From Phytophthora hibernalis (taxonomy: Eukaryota > Oomycota > Peronosporomycetes > Peronosporales > Peronosporaceae), in NCBI GenBank assembly GCA_012656075.1, contig JAAKBF010000208.1:428178-492177 (forward strand): a stretch of DNA of 64,000 nt. Direction: 5' to 3'. A program made the translations under genes and the position numbers. Below the pieces are notes generated by a model that worked only from the letters and a program-made list of their open reading frames with translations, was not told the DNA's origin and searched no databases. This document shows, piece by piece, positions 28,379 through 40,105 of the stretch (the first letter of the stretch is position 1; every line of letters begins with the position of its first letter).

Positions 28379-30526
28379 TCAGCTCGGAGCAGGGTTCGCA
28401 TCTGTAGCAAGCGGACCGTGCTCCCCGACTTGGACATTACCCACCTCAGGGGCAGGTTGGGGACTTTCACCGTCACGAGCGCCTGGATCCTCTACTGGTT
28501 CAAGATTCAAAGAACTTGCAGTTACCGTAGTAGTGTTCTCCCCGACTTGGATGACTTCCCGTCTATCGGAATCCCAGTCGTTCAACAAGTCTTCATGGTC
28601 ACGGCACTTATCGTAGCCGTGTGTAAGCGGGATAGTCCGTCTGTGTGACCCATGCTTGTCCCAGGATTATGGCACACTTTGAAGCGTAACTGCGATAGCT
28701 CCATAGCCCATCGTGCCAATTTAGCATTAATGGTTCGGTTGTTTTCGCTAAAGACCCACGTTAACGCTTTGTGATCAGTATAGAGGTCGAATTCGCGTCT
28801 ATCGAGATAGCACCTGAACTTCCGGGTTGCCCAAACAATACCCCAGCATTCTATCTCGGAAGTGCCGTCTTGCTTGTTGATCCAGTTCTTTCCGAACCGA
28901 CCAACAGTTTGCTGGCGTACGCCACCACGCGCTAGCGGTTGTCCACAGTCTGCATCAAACAGGCCCCCACTGCCAACCTAGAAGAGTCGACATAGAGCTT
29001 CAATCGCTTAGAAATGTCAGGATATACCAAAATCGGAGGTTCCTCAAGCCTCCGTTGTAACTGCTTGAAAGCTGCTTCACAATCAGGGTCCCACTTAAAT
29101 ACAACTCCCTTCATTTTTAGACGCTCGATTGGAGCTGATATTGCCGCGTAGCCCGAGATATATCTGCGGAAGTAGCTTGTGAGGCCCAAGAACGCTCTCA
29201 CGTATGCAGGTCATGCGGCCTTCTTACGTTCATGACCGCCTTGACCTTTTCAGGCTTTGGCAAGATACCGGAGAGCGTAACAATGTGACCTAAGAACGCT
29301 TAACCACGGCCCCATTGGACTTTTTGAGTTTTAGCTTAAGCCCAGCATCGCAGAAACGCTCCAGAACTTGCTTCAGGCGTACCAGGTGTGTCGCGAAGCC
29401 AGTGCTAAAGACCACACAGTCATCGAGGTAAACTAAACATGTCCGCCATTTCAGATCAATGAGCACGTTTTCAATAAGTCGCTCGAAAGCGGGCACCGCA
29501 TTACACAGACCGAACGGCATCACCAACCATTCGTACAACCCGTATTTGCAAGTAAAAGCGGTTTTCTCCCCACTGTCAGCAGCCATCGGAACGTTCCAGT
29601 ATCCCGAGGCAATATCCATGGTAGAAAAGAGCTTCGCGTTCCCCAGTACATCGAGGATGTCATCGATAAGAGGCATCGGGTGACAGTCTTTAATAGTAAC
29701 GGCATTCAGTCTGTGATAGTCAATGCAAACACGTATACCACCATCGGGTTTGTGAATAATTAGCACCGGACTCGCCCAAGGACTAGTCGACGGACGGATC
29801 AGTCCAAGTTCGATATACTGGTGCACTTCAGCCTCCATCACGTCACCTTCAGCATTCGATACGCGATAGGGGCGCTGTTTTATCGGTCCATAAACTCCCG
29901 TGTCAATAGAGAACTTGAGCAGATCCGTCTTTCCAGGTTCAGGGAAGTCTCAACGAACAAGTCTTTGAATGAGTCAAGCACGCCTCGGAATAGGCCTTGT
30001 TGTTCCTTGCTCAAATTAGACCCTTCAAGGTTAACGTTTAGCTCCTCCTTAAGAACTTTGTCGATCTCCGGCATTGGAGAGAGCGAAACAGCGTCTTTAC
30101 GCGTCGTCGCACTGATGACAGAGTAAACCCAAGTCGTCCCTCGGGACTCAGACGTACGCGAACCTTCAGGAGGATTCGGATTTTGCTCTTGGAACGCAGA
30201 TTCTGGTATCACTGTGGCAGCGGCTAGCATCGTGCCCTTCTTGACGATCACTTCCTCGGGCGAATCGTTGCAGATTTCGACCACCGGCTTGCCCCCGGTT
30301 ATAGTGCACAGAGTCCTAGCCACTCTGACAGTAGCATCTAGTTCAGGAACCCCTTCGACTAGCACGGTGGTTGTATCCGCGACCAGCCCAACGATATCCG
30401 TACGCACGAGAGCTTGTCCTCTAGGTTGTAGGCGGACAGTGTCGCTTAGACGCGAGAAATGCATTTCTTCGACGCGTTTCGACCCCAAGAGGAACACCTC
30501 TCGAGTCCTTTAGAGTCATAGTGCTC
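28379..30526 (-). pseudogene. Gypsy A reverse transcriptase and RNase H
   Basis: After the segment VFLLGSKRVEEMHFSRLSD, RT shows IRVCIDYHRLNAVT, KLFSTMDIASGYWNV, the LVMPFGLCNAVPAFE block and the catalytic YLDDCVVFS (about 29420). RNase H follows (RKFRCYLDRREFDLYTDHKA near 28800; HNPGTSMGHTDGLSRL), then a Pro/Glu-rich linker. Broken at about 29860, 29250, 28930 and 28590. It copies the element RNA into DNA. Confidence 0.8.
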
Positions 30527-31511
30527 TGTCGTGTAGCAACACGCGAGAATTATGTCCTGCTAGTTTTCCCACCCACAACGCACACCTCGTTCGCAAAAAC
30601 GAGGTGAATATCGGGCGAAGTCTTGACCTGAAAGCCTTGATTCAGCCCTAGCACCGGGTTGGTCTGACCCTGCGTACTTCGACTTGTCGGTAGTGCAACC
30701 AATCAACTCCACAGCACTAGCCATAAGCACGGCTAGTCTGCAATACACGCACACACACAAAGAAACCTCGCTGGCCCTCAGAAGGAAGGGTCCAGGTCTT
30801 TTCAGCCGGTAGCGAGGGTGCCGGGGCAAAGCTCCGGCGGGTAGGTAGGAAGGAGGCTTCGGTAGCACTCCTCGGTCGAACGAGCTCTCTCGTTCTCTGC
30901 ACACGCAGCAAATCAATCACACAATCTAGCTTCTTGGGCTTGCCGGGTGGATGAACACTTGATTACTTCAACCTTCGTGTCCACCGACAGGCATAATCCT
31001 GGCGATCAAGCGGGACCAGACGTTACGGACACTTACCGTAACCGGACTTGACTCTTGCGATCGGAAGGAAAATCTGTTCTGTTTGTTGCGCTCTGCGAGC
31101 GCTTATCTCTATATTATTCTTCCCTATGCCATATACAAATATCTAGTGTGAACTTGTCCGTTGTGAAACCACCGAGTCCTCGGCGACGGCCTGATAGAGC
31201 TCCAAGTTCCTTATCCGGCATATCTGCCGGTTGTGGCTGTTCACCAAGGGACACAACCCGGATATCTTCCTTGGACAACCGGCAGCGACTACTCGTCAAA
31301 GGCCACGGTCCGGAGATCTTTCCGGTGGCGACCTCTCGCTGAACTTGGTGTGCCGTACTTCGCCTCGCTCTTGTGCCTTGTCACTCTGCCGCGGATGTTC
31401 TCGAACAATCTCCGCCCCGTCGCACATTCTCTCCAACGGGATTCTGCTTGTCAATCACGAAAGCAGCAGTGGCGACAGCAGCGGGGACGAGAGGCAATTC
31501 GATACACCACA
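30527..31511 (-). mobile_element. Solo LTR of a gypsy B-related family inside gypsy A
   Basis: Starts TGTCGTGTAGCAACACGCGA, like the B-family LTRs at 50139 and 62999, shares the interior block CAAATATCTAGTGTGAAC, and ends CACCACA. It lies exactly between the protease and RT frames. Flanks GTGCTC and GTTCTC are a near match and could be a mutated target duplication. No internal retroelement sequence accompanies it. Confidence 0.7.
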
Positions 31512-32173
31512 GTTCTCGTCCAGATCAATCACCACTTTGTAGGCCTTCAGGGTGTCCGTGCCTAAGATGGCGTCGACGCCCAATCTGTCCACGACGATGA
31601 ACGGCCTTAGCTTCTCCTGGCTACCAAGGCGCATTGGTAGATCGATAATACCCTTGATGTTCAGGTCTTGGCCAGATACGCCCTTCAAACCACCCGGGTA
31701 CGGGCGCGGAGGTTCATCCGTTCGTCCTAGCCGCCGTAGAACCTTCCAGTTCACTAAACTGGATGTCGCCTCCGTGTCGATCAGAAGGTCCGAGGGCAGG
31801 CAGTCTATGTATCCCACCGATATAGCTTCAGTACCACCGACGGATCCAATCACACGTTTCCCGTCGAGTACAAGTAGCTGCTCGGCTTCTGCCGTTCCAG
31901 GTACTTCACGAAGTCCAGGCTTCCACTGTCGTCGATTCCCGGTCTGTACCACCGATACATAGTGACAGATATCATCACCATTCTCCACACGCGACGGGTT
32001 ATCTCCGAACGCATCTGTTCGCCTGGAGTAGAGTGAAGAGCAGTCGAAACAAACTTGTTTGACCCGAGGTCTAGCTCGAGGTGGATCGGAGCCAGACGAT
32101 AGTTCAAGAGTTTTCCGAGAACGCCTTTTAGCGAATACGGTCCCGGCCAAATGTAGATATACTCGGAGGGCAT
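31512..32173 (-). pseudogene. Gypsy A aspartic protease region
   Basis: CLPSDLLIDTEATSSLVN carries the active-site Asp but has DTE in place of DT(G/S); the second conserved block AILGTDTLKAYKVVIDLDE follows. The frame is cut by the solo LTR at 31511. The altered triad suggests an inactive or decayed copy, unless the base is an error. Confidence 0.7.
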
Positions 32174-32288
32174 GATGAACAGCCAGACGTAGTCGTCGAG
32201 TCCCGTTAAGAGCGTACGGGCTCGATCGCGTAAGGAGGCTTCGTTGATAACGGCACTTTCACCTATCCCAGCTAGAGGTCGGAGTTAC

Positions 32289-34083
32289 TCACCTTTGATT
32301 CATTTTTAGGATCAGCAAGTAAGCCACCTTTCGCACTACCATTCTCAGGTGGGGCAACAGTGAGTTCAGTTCCCCGTCTTTCTCGGCCTCCGTCACCTCA
32401 TCGGTCCCCAGGGAGTCCAACGATTCGTCGAGGTTCACCCCGATGTTCCCGACTACAACCAGCTCATTCACCGGGCTGGGCACTCTTCGGTCTACGGAGG
32501 TCCACGCCTCTCTCATCTCAGACAACACGGAGACCGTTCCGCCTCCGACATCGCGGTCATCCGCGACAGCGGAGTGGACAACGCCAATCCGCGCGGGCTT
32601 TCCTCGGCTCACGTAAATCGCGGTTTGCTCGCTTTGCTTCCTCAGAGTTACCAAGCGTTCGGCGGTACCAGCCAGCCCAGCCAATACTCTGGCGAGGACA
32701 GTACCCCGGGAGACGAATTTTTAGTCAGCGCTAAAGTTTCCGCCAGAATGTTCAGTAGAGAGCTCAGTTCATAGAGAGAAGGTTCTTGATGCTTTTCTGC
32801 ATTCTTCGCCATTCTTCGTTTTAACCCAACTTCGTCAAGGGGGAAGAGGCGATCTTCCAACTCCTTTTCATATTCCTCATTCTCTTCAGAAATCATGGTT
32901 GACAAGTCTTGGCCCAATGCATCCAATTCTTCGGACGAGAATACTCGAGCGTGCGAGGGCTGGTCCTTCACAACCGACGGTCCTGTATCGTCAAGATCGA
33001 TCGTGTTTGTCTTAGTGGCGTCAGGTTCCACGGTCTCCGTCCCTTTGGTGGACGCGATGAACCGTTCACTCACGATCATCTCCACGTCTTCGCTCAGAGT
33101 CTCCAATTCAATCTTCGCTCTTCCTTGAGGTCCACTCGATTCAGTGGTCTCCTCACACCTAGTATTTTCAGCCAGCGGGGCACAAGCACGCACCCCTCGA
33201 CTTTGCACGGACTCAAATCCGCGTCCAGAGTTTCTAAAGTACTCTTCGCGTTTTCCCGAGGTTCACTCGGTCCAGTGATCTCCTCCAGTTTAGTATATTC
33301 ATTCGACGATGCGCAAGCAAGCACCTGCTCGACCTTGCACGGACCCATGTCCGCGATGGCACCCTCCTTGGTCATAATTACAGTTTCGATAGCCGCCTTG
33401 GTTTCTTCGTAGTCGGCAGATCGGCCTATAATCGCAGCTAGCTCGACCTCTTCGTGAACCTCTTCAAGCATTACGGGTGGATCCTCTGAGCCTATAGTTT
33501 CATAACCCGCTGGTTCACTCACATAATTTGCCTTATCTGACTTTACTGTAGCGATCATTTCCTCATGTACGTCCTCCTCGTCCAGGGCGAGGTCCACATA
33601 CTCCTCTCAAGCACACTCATCGGAGTTACCCGAGCATTCCTCCGCCTTAGGTCCAGTCGCCATAGCCGAAGTTCCTCCAATAGTTTTGTTCTCCACAACC
33701 GTGGATGCTGCTGCGTCAAGAGTTTCGCGCGCAGCTCCATTTTCAAATTCTGAGTCTTCAACAGGGCTCGCGACGGTCACACTTGACTCGTCACCTCGAT
33801 CCTCCATATAATAATCCGCCGAAGGGTTATCGTGTCCACACGCGGCACTCCAATCAACAACAGGTCCAGTTTGACCACCAGCAAAAGGCGCGGGCGCCCT
33901 ATACTCCATATTTTCCATCATTTCACTCCTCATTGGGACGAATTCCATCGCTCCAACCGTTCTCGGAGCCCTTACTTCCAGACTAGCCGTACTTCTCACG
34001 GGTAGCGAAGGTTCCCCATTCAATGCCGTCTCGTAGACAAGAGGAAGGCGTGGCACACACTTCCCTTCCTCGTTCCCCTTCAT
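32289..34083 (-). pseudogene. Gypsy A acidic linker between gag and protease
   Basis: Three minus-strand frames (34083-33607, 33597-33094, 33208-32648), plus a fourth to 32289, encode Glu/Ser/Thr-rich, low-complexity protein. A degenerate ~110-bp tandem repeat near 33120-33350 gives paired blocks around GPCKVEQVLA and LSPCKVEGCV. No catalytic motif. Linker between nucleocapsid and protease. Confidence 0.5.
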
Positions 34084-36241
34084 TGTGGCTTTGGAGCTTG
34101 CCCTTGCGTTGGCAAACTCATCTTACCCTGAGCAATCAGTTCCCGGACTGCAGTCAGCACCAGACATTGATTCACATGATGATCGGAATTGTGGCACATG
34201 TAGCAGCCAGGGACTCGGCGACGCTGCTGAGGCGCGCTTTGTTGTTGCGGGGCGACCCCGTTGCTTCGTCCTTGGTACGGCTGGCGAAGCGCGGTACACT
34301 CGACGTAGTAAGGCCCTTTCTGCTTACAGTTCGAGCAGAACGCAAATTGGCGCTTACAGTCGTTGCGACTATGGCCGAGAGTATGACAGCGTCCACAGGG
34401 CATTACGCCTTCTTGCGAGAACATATCCGTCCCCATACGAATGCCCACGAACTGTGCCGGATTCGAGTTACCGTTTCCTGACATTTGCGTGTTAGGGCCT
34501 GGGCTCGAAGGTGCCTCATACATGGCAGCAACGAAGTTGTCCTGCCTTTGACCTGCTGATGAACGCGGCGACTGAACCATCTGAGGTTGTTGTAGTACCT
34601 GCGGTTGGTGTTGCTGCTGTTGAAGCAGTATATTCTGCGTTTGTTGCATCATTGTCATCATTTGTGACATCATAGCATTATCGGTAGTAACGTTCTTCGC
34701 CACTTCATCTGCGCAGTCGGCGTCATCCTCCACCATCAGGTGCATGTTCTTATACAGCAACACCGCTACGGCCTGAGGAACAGCGTTGACCATAGTGGTA
34801 GTTAGAGCGTTCCTCCATTCTCTATTGCGCAAACCAGACAAGAAGTACTGGTATCGCCTCTGAGAGTCATAACATTGTGCCGCATCCCAGAGATTCGAAA
34901 TCATGTCACCCCATACTTCGGCAGACATGCCTCGACGCTCGATCATTTGCAAAGGCGTTTGACAAACGAACTGGTTATGAAACCGAGTCGGCAGCGTCTC
35001 GAAGTCTTCAATCCTGGAGTACATCCACCACTGCTCGCCAACTTTGCCCTTGAGGCACTCTCGGAAGGCGTTAATGCGCAATCCGTCAGGGAGGCCGTAC
35101 GTCGCTTGCTCGAAGGCGAACCAGAACGACCGATCTTTCTCAACCGTCGACTTGTCCGAATAGAACGGTAGTAACATTTTCACGACATTCTTGATATGCG
35201 ACGGCATCCCTCCGTAGTATTGGATAGGAGCCGCCGTACGCGTACTTGGAGTGTCTTTCCAAACGATCCTTGGCCAGGTGTAGCTGAATTTGGCAGCCCA
35301 TGATCAATCTTCATCAGTTGCGAAGATACTGCCGGTTGACTCATAGGCGTCATAGAAGGATTCGGAGCCATACTAGCAGAAGCGTTCCAGGTCGGCTGTT
35401 GAGTAACACTCACACCGTATTCCAGCGCTGCTCGGTCTAGGCGTAGCTTGATAGAACACATGCTGGAAACCGAGCTCTTGCGCAGTAGGCGCGTCGGTAA
35501 TGGCGTATCCCCGTACGGCAATAGCCGTCATTGGTTTACGGGCCGTAGCTGGAGTACTCGACGCATAAGTCACAGGTGTTTGATAGCCGCCGCTTTGATT
35601 CCACGAAGGAACCAAGGGTTGCGACCGCGGCTGGTTCCAACCACCAACCTGTCCAACTGGAGCCTGAAATGCTCCTTGATGCCCTCCAGCAGGCTGCACC
35701 CCATAGCCTTGGTTAGCAAACGAGACGTTCATCGCCGGATGCTGAAGCTGAGCAGGGGCTCCCATCGGTACAGTCACGCCACTCCCTTGAACCAGAGTGT
35801 CAGGCACAGCACCACCTTGCACATTTGGTCTCAACGGAGCGTTCATTTGACTAGGCAGCGCCGCCCAGTGCTCGTAGGAATGATAGTAGAAGTAGCCACG
35901 GTCGAGGTTAATGCTGGTGGCGCAGCAGTCATACCACCCCCACTCCCAGCAGTCACTGCTTGTTGCACCACGTTTCTCACCGTGTTCAGCCCCGCCACCG
36001 TCATTAGATCCGGTCGCAACGGGTTTGTAAGGGGCGCGCTCGGAGCCGTCGCCGTACCAGTACCTTCAGCCGTAGTTGTCGCCGTAGCAGGCGGCGTGCC
36101 CGGAATCGCACCAGCCGGAGGAGGAGGGTCCTCCGGTGTCCGAGTTTGGGTCCGCCCTCCCTCCGAATTATCAGAGCCGAACGCCTCGCTTTCAGCGTCT
36201 CCGAACTCATCTATTTCTTCGCCTTGTCCTCGCGAAGCCAT
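34080..36241 (-). pseudogene. Gypsy A gag
   Basis: Starts MASRGQGEEIDEFGDAESEA; Pro/Gly/Gln-rich N-terminal part, then the capsid-like block LPFYSDKSTVEKDRSFWFAF ... EQWWMYSRIEDFETLPTRF, and Cys clusters CGRCHTLGHSRNDC, CSNCKQKGPYYVEC and CYMCHNSDHHVNQC, zinc knuckles for RNA packaging. The 35207-34080 part is a single 375-codon frame; the N-terminal part has two or three breaks. Confidence 0.75.
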
Positions 36242-36611
36242 GTTCCCTATTTGGAAATTCTTCTACTTCTTAACGGTCTCGTTACCGTTCCAATTCACCA
36301 ATGCTTGGCGCTCCAGATGATCTTGTAGCCCAGCTACTTCTTTCAGTGATCAAATCAGCACAGTATAATCTACGACGACTCGATTCCGGTCAAAAGGTTC
36401 ACCTCCGCGGTGTTATAGTTTCTCCAAACTCCAAGTGACTCTGCAAACAAAATAGCTGTAGAAGAGAAAGGCGTCGGTTCCTGGAACCTAAAGAACGCCG
36501 ATGCAGACCTCACTTGAGCGTAACAGTAACCACTCCACACGGACGCTTCTTAAGCGGCCAGTCGAGACTTCTCTTCTCGTACCAAACTGTTCCTTCCACA
36601 GTTAGAAGCTA

Positions 36612-36627
36612 CCCTGCTTCTCCACCA
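36612..36627 (-). other. Gypsy A primer-binding site
   Basis: TGGTGGAGAAGCAGGG begins 2 bp inside the 5' LTR on the minus strand, complementary to a tRNA 3' end ...CTCCACCA. It sets the element's orientation. 36242-36611 is untranslated leader. Confidence 0.7.
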
Positions 36628-36629
36628 AA

Positions 36630-37193
36630 TGTCGCGCACCTCCCTGACGGGCTCGGGTCGAGTAGCTTCGACTGTTCTTGTTGGAGGTCGGTCCGGGGCG
36701 AAATAGTGAAGTTTGTAGTGGTGAATATTAAAGAAATGTAGTTTTGCTTGTTTTTGTTGTTTCTTGTCTTCTTGTCTTGTTTGTTGTTCAGGGAAATGTT
36801 TGACTGATTCACTAACTCATCGGTCGGCAGTGTTGACCTCTCCTTGTAAGCATGACAACCCTTCCTTCGTCAGGAACAGGACACCCCTGCGGCACCCGTC
36901 CTTCGCTCAGCACCCCTTCCACGCTAGACTAGTCGTACAATGCAATACGGACCTGCCACCCGTCCTAGCACGTCGTCCAGCCTCGTGCATAGTGCTCCTC
37001 ACACGTCCATTCACAGGTCTTCGCGCCCGCGCAGTCCAATTTCGATTTGCGTCATCTTTTAGCCCAGCTCTGTTGCGTGGGACAGTACTTAGCCCTCTCA
37101 GCAGATCATCGACAAGGGTACGTCGTCCTCTGACGCGCCGTGGTAACGGTCGCCGAGGGCTGGCACGCCACCCGGACGCCGCTGTTCGGGACA
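36630..37193 (-). repeat. Gypsy A 5' LTR
   Basis: 564 bp, TG...CA, same length as the 3' LTR. Followed outside by CGTA (37194-37197), matching the four bases before 6303. Confidence 0.9.
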
Positions 37194-37356
37194 CGTACAA
37201 TAATGAATTAGAGAACCCATGGGTTGGAGTGCCATGTTTTGCAAAAAGTAGTTTGCTATCCAAGTACCTTTGGGAGAGTGCTATCTTTTGCAAAAGCCCG
37301 GAGGACAGGTTTCGGTGGTCGATTGGAAGACGTCTGTCCTTGTGATTGCTGCAGTT

Positions 37357-39143
37357 TTAGATCATGGTGTTGGCTTGGAGCAGTGGATCGGTCTCTCGAG
37401 GAAGGCGGCGCATGTTGGGTGACGACAGCTGCACAATGATGTTGCGGCCCACGGCAGCCATCGCGGTGAACCCCACGATGGCCAAGACGCCGACGATCGC
37501 CATCATCCAGCGCGAGAAACTCTGCTCGTTGACGCTTTCGAGGCCGGCGGGTTCTTCCTCCTCCGTCGGTCCTTCGTAAGTCCAGCCGTCGAGGCACTTG
37601 GTCTTGGCGACGTGGCTGAACCACTTGGCTGCAGGACGCGGGATCCGTTCTAACCCGGTGGGCTGTGGCTCGTACGCTTCGTCCTTGGCGCCAGTGCAGG
37701 ACGAAAAATTGACGTAGTAGAGACCGAAGCGGGGAGAGAACGAGCCCCACTCGTAGTTGTCGAGGAACGACCACGCCGTGTAGCCGATGATCTGGATTTT
37801 CTCCTCCACGACGGCTTTGTAGACCTGAGCGACGTACTCCTGGTAGTACCAGAGCTGATCCAGGTTCTCTATCTGTTCGTTGCCACACCAACCGTTCTCC
37901 GTCAGCAGGATGTCGGCCGACGGGTCCGCAGCATGCAGCCACTTTATTGTTTTCAAGTACCCAGGAGGGTAGGCTGTGAACCAGCCGCAGTTGAGCTTGC
38001 CATGGCGATCCTTGCTGGACCGACGAGAGCCCGGCAGCTCGTTCGAGTGCGAAATGTCCACTCCCAGGTCTCTCTCCCAGCCTTTGCCTAGCTTTTTGCA
38101 CGGCGACTTGGACTTAGGCGACACTCCGCAGTCCGTCACGAGTTTCGAGGAGTAATGGTTCAACATGAACAAGTCGTACGACCCTTTGACCAGCGCGGTC
38201 TCTTCGGGCGTGAACCTTGGTAGCCGATCGCCCACGCGTTCCCGCATGATGGCAGGGTAGTCGCCAGTGACTATCGGCGCGAGGAACCAGCCCAGCTCGA
38301 ACTGCATTTTCCGCTCGGCTGCAGCCACATCGAGAGGGTTCTTCGGGTCCAACGGATATGCTGCGTCCGAGTTGAGGGTGATGCCGATACGAGCTTTCTC
38401 GCGTAGACCAGCCAAAGAGCTCACTTTCAGATCACGGAAGACTTTCACAACTGCTGCGTGTGAGCGGATCACGTTGTGAGCCACGATGTACGCGAAGGTC
38501 TCGGACTTCTTGAGTCCGGGGGCTCCTGCCCCACTGGCGTAACCGGCAGTCGTGAACGTGAGCGGCTCGTTGAACGTCGTCCACATGTCAACCTTGTCCC
38601 CCAGCTCGTGGAAAGGAGCGTCGCGAACTCAACGAAATGGTCGACGATGTCGGCATTGAGCCACCCTTGGGGAGCGAGTTCACTGTGCAGCTCCAGAGGC
38701 AGGTCCCAATGGTACAGCGTCAGGATCGGCACGATGTTGTTCGCGTTGAGTTCGTCGACCAGTGCGTGGTAGAACGCGAGGCCCTGCGGGTTCGGCTGCA
38801 TCCGCTTGGTCTGCGGGTTCCAGGTCATGGCTCGGGACCACGAAACCGAGAACCGAGAGGACTGCAGACCCGTCTCGACCATGAGCTTGATGTCGTCTCG
38901 GTAGCGATGGTAGAAGTCGTCGGCCACGTTGGCACACGCCACCTTCTTATAGTGCGTGCGGCAATAGTCATCCCAGATGCTCGGAGTGCGGCCTCCTTCG
39001 TTCCACGCGCCTTCGACTTGGTACGAAGCCGTGGCAGACCCCAACATGAAGTCGGCAGGGAAGCAGCGAGGTGCGTCTTCGCTGAAGACCGTTAGAGCGG
39101 CCACGCTCGTCACCATGGCGCCGAGAAGGTGTGTAAATCGCAT
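37357..39143 (-). CDS. GH1 beta-glucosidase-like enzyme, secreted and membrane-anchored (copy 2)
   Basis: About 595 residues. Signal peptide MRFTHLLGAMVTSVAALTVF, GH1 start CFPADFMLGSATASYQVEGA, acid/base TTFNEPLTF, nucleophile LLTENGW, and a C-terminal helix (MMAIVGVLAIVGFTAMAAVG) followed by a short cytosolic tail. Clear paralog of 3290-5054, same strand and domain plan. One frame break near 38620, where a T run (CTCCTTTCC) is one base short. The two catalytic Glu are intact, so it is probably an active beta-glucosidase. An initiator-like site lies at 39160-39176. Confidence 0.88.
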
Positions 39144-39159
39144 CCTGTCACCTCGGAGA

Positions 39160-39176
39160 AAGTTGCCAACTGAGTC
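39160..39176 (-). promoter_or_regulatory. Oomycete initiator-like element of GH1 copy 2
   Basis: Minus strand GACTCAGTTGGCAACTT resembles the oomycete Inr/FPR consensus and sits 17-33 bp before the ATG at 39143. Confidence 0.45.
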
Positions 39177-39249
39177 TTTAGGAAGGGACGCGGCCGTTCG
39201 TGTGCAACGATCTTTGCAGTTGATTGATTCACATGTATCCGATATGTAT

Positions 39250-39407
39250 ACGGGTAAAAACGACCAACTAGAGGCGTAGCATTAGGCTGGGAGGACAGTT
39301 TACTAACTGTCCAATTGACTAACTGTCCTCCCAGCTTACTAACTGTCCAATTGACTAACTGTCCTCCCAGCTTAATGCTACGCCTCTAGTTGGTCGTTTT
39401 TACCCGT
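39250..39407. repeat. Fold-back element FB1
   Basis: Arms of about 50 bp: ACGGGTAAAAACGACCAACT ... at 39250 and its inverse ending 39407. The centre holds two more palindromes built from CTGGGAGGACAGTT / AACTGTCCTCCCAG. No coding capacity. Shares its 39405-39407 edge with FB2. Confidence 0.8.
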
Positions 39408-39714
39408 GAAGCAAGAGCTGATGGAATACCCGCGCTCCGATAAGGATGCCGTCAACGAGATAGGCTGGGAGGACAGTTAGTCAACTGTCAGTTAGTCAAC
39501 TGTGATAGGCTGGGAGGACAGTTAGTCAACTGTCAGTTAGTCAACAGTTGACTAACTGTCCTGTGGGAGGACAGTTAGTCAACTGTCAGTTAGTCAACTG
39601 TGATAGGCTGGGAGGACAGTTAGTCAACTGTCAGTTAGTCAACTGTCCTCCCAGCCTATCTCGTTGACGGCATCCTTATCGGAGCGCGGGTATTCCATCA
39701 GCTCTTGCTTCACG
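39405..39714. repeat. Fold-back element FB2 with iterated core
   Basis: Arms of about 75 bp: CGTGAAGCAAGAGCTGATGG ... at 39405 and its inverse ending 39714. The core repeats GGGAGGACAGTTAGTCAACT and CAGTTAGTCAACTG four times in direct and inverted order, the same core unit as FB1. A different outer arm with the same core suggests related nonautonomous DNA transposons. Confidence 0.8.
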
Positions 39715-39736
39715 TGCATTCGAGACTGCGGCTAAC

Positions 39737-40105
39737 AAAATGATACTTATCCACCATTTAGAGTTATCGAGATAATCGGCCTGTTTTTCGTACCTAGCCG
39801 AAATTTTAAATTGTTGTTGTCTTTTTATCCCTTTCAAAGCGTAAAACTACTCTATTTCGATTGCTTTTAACAATAGATTTCCGATAATGCACTTTTCACA
39901 AAAATTGAAAAGATATTGCGACCACCACACAACAAAATGTTCCGCCATTTTGGGTATGAAAATGGAGATACTTTTTCCAGAGCGTGCCACTCCACCAATT
40001 CTTAACATTTTCAAGTGGACAAGAGCTCAAAATGAGCGCAAGACGCCCCTCGTGCCAGTGGTGTGCCTAAATCGCGATTCGTACTTTGGTTGATAAGTAT
40101 CATTT
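39737..40105. repeat. MITE-like element, ~370 bp
   Basis: AATGATACTTATCCACCA at the left end and its inverse TGGTTGATAAGTATCATT at the right end form ~18-bp inverted repeats with one mismatch. The interior is AT-rich and noncoding. 40106-41143 holds no gene I can support. Confidence 0.6.

Larger units (their letters stand above)
6303..37193 (-). mobile_element. Gypsy A: Ty3/gypsy (chromovirus-type) LTR retrotransposon, interrupted by a Maverick and a solo LTR
   Basis: Two 564-bp LTRs in direct orientation (6303-6866 and 36630-37193), both TG...CA, are flanked by the same 4 bp CGTA (6299-6302 and 37194-37197). A primer-binding site directly inside the right LTR fixes the element on the minus strand. 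Gag, protease, RT-RNase H, integrase and chromodomain follow in chromovirus order. Without the 17,280-bp Maverick and the 985-bp solo LTR it would be about 12.6 kb. Two extra ORFs lie between the chromodomain and the 3' LTR. The coding frames are broken many times. Confidence 0.9.

Noticed and set aside
30560..30920. ORFs within 30.5-31.0 kb of gypsy A
   Set aside because: They lie in a solo LTR and have no coding features.
39440..39660. Regularly repeated units that could suggest a CRISPR array
   Set aside because: The units are inverted as well as direct, lack unique spacers, and lie inside a fold-back element in a eukaryote-type genome.
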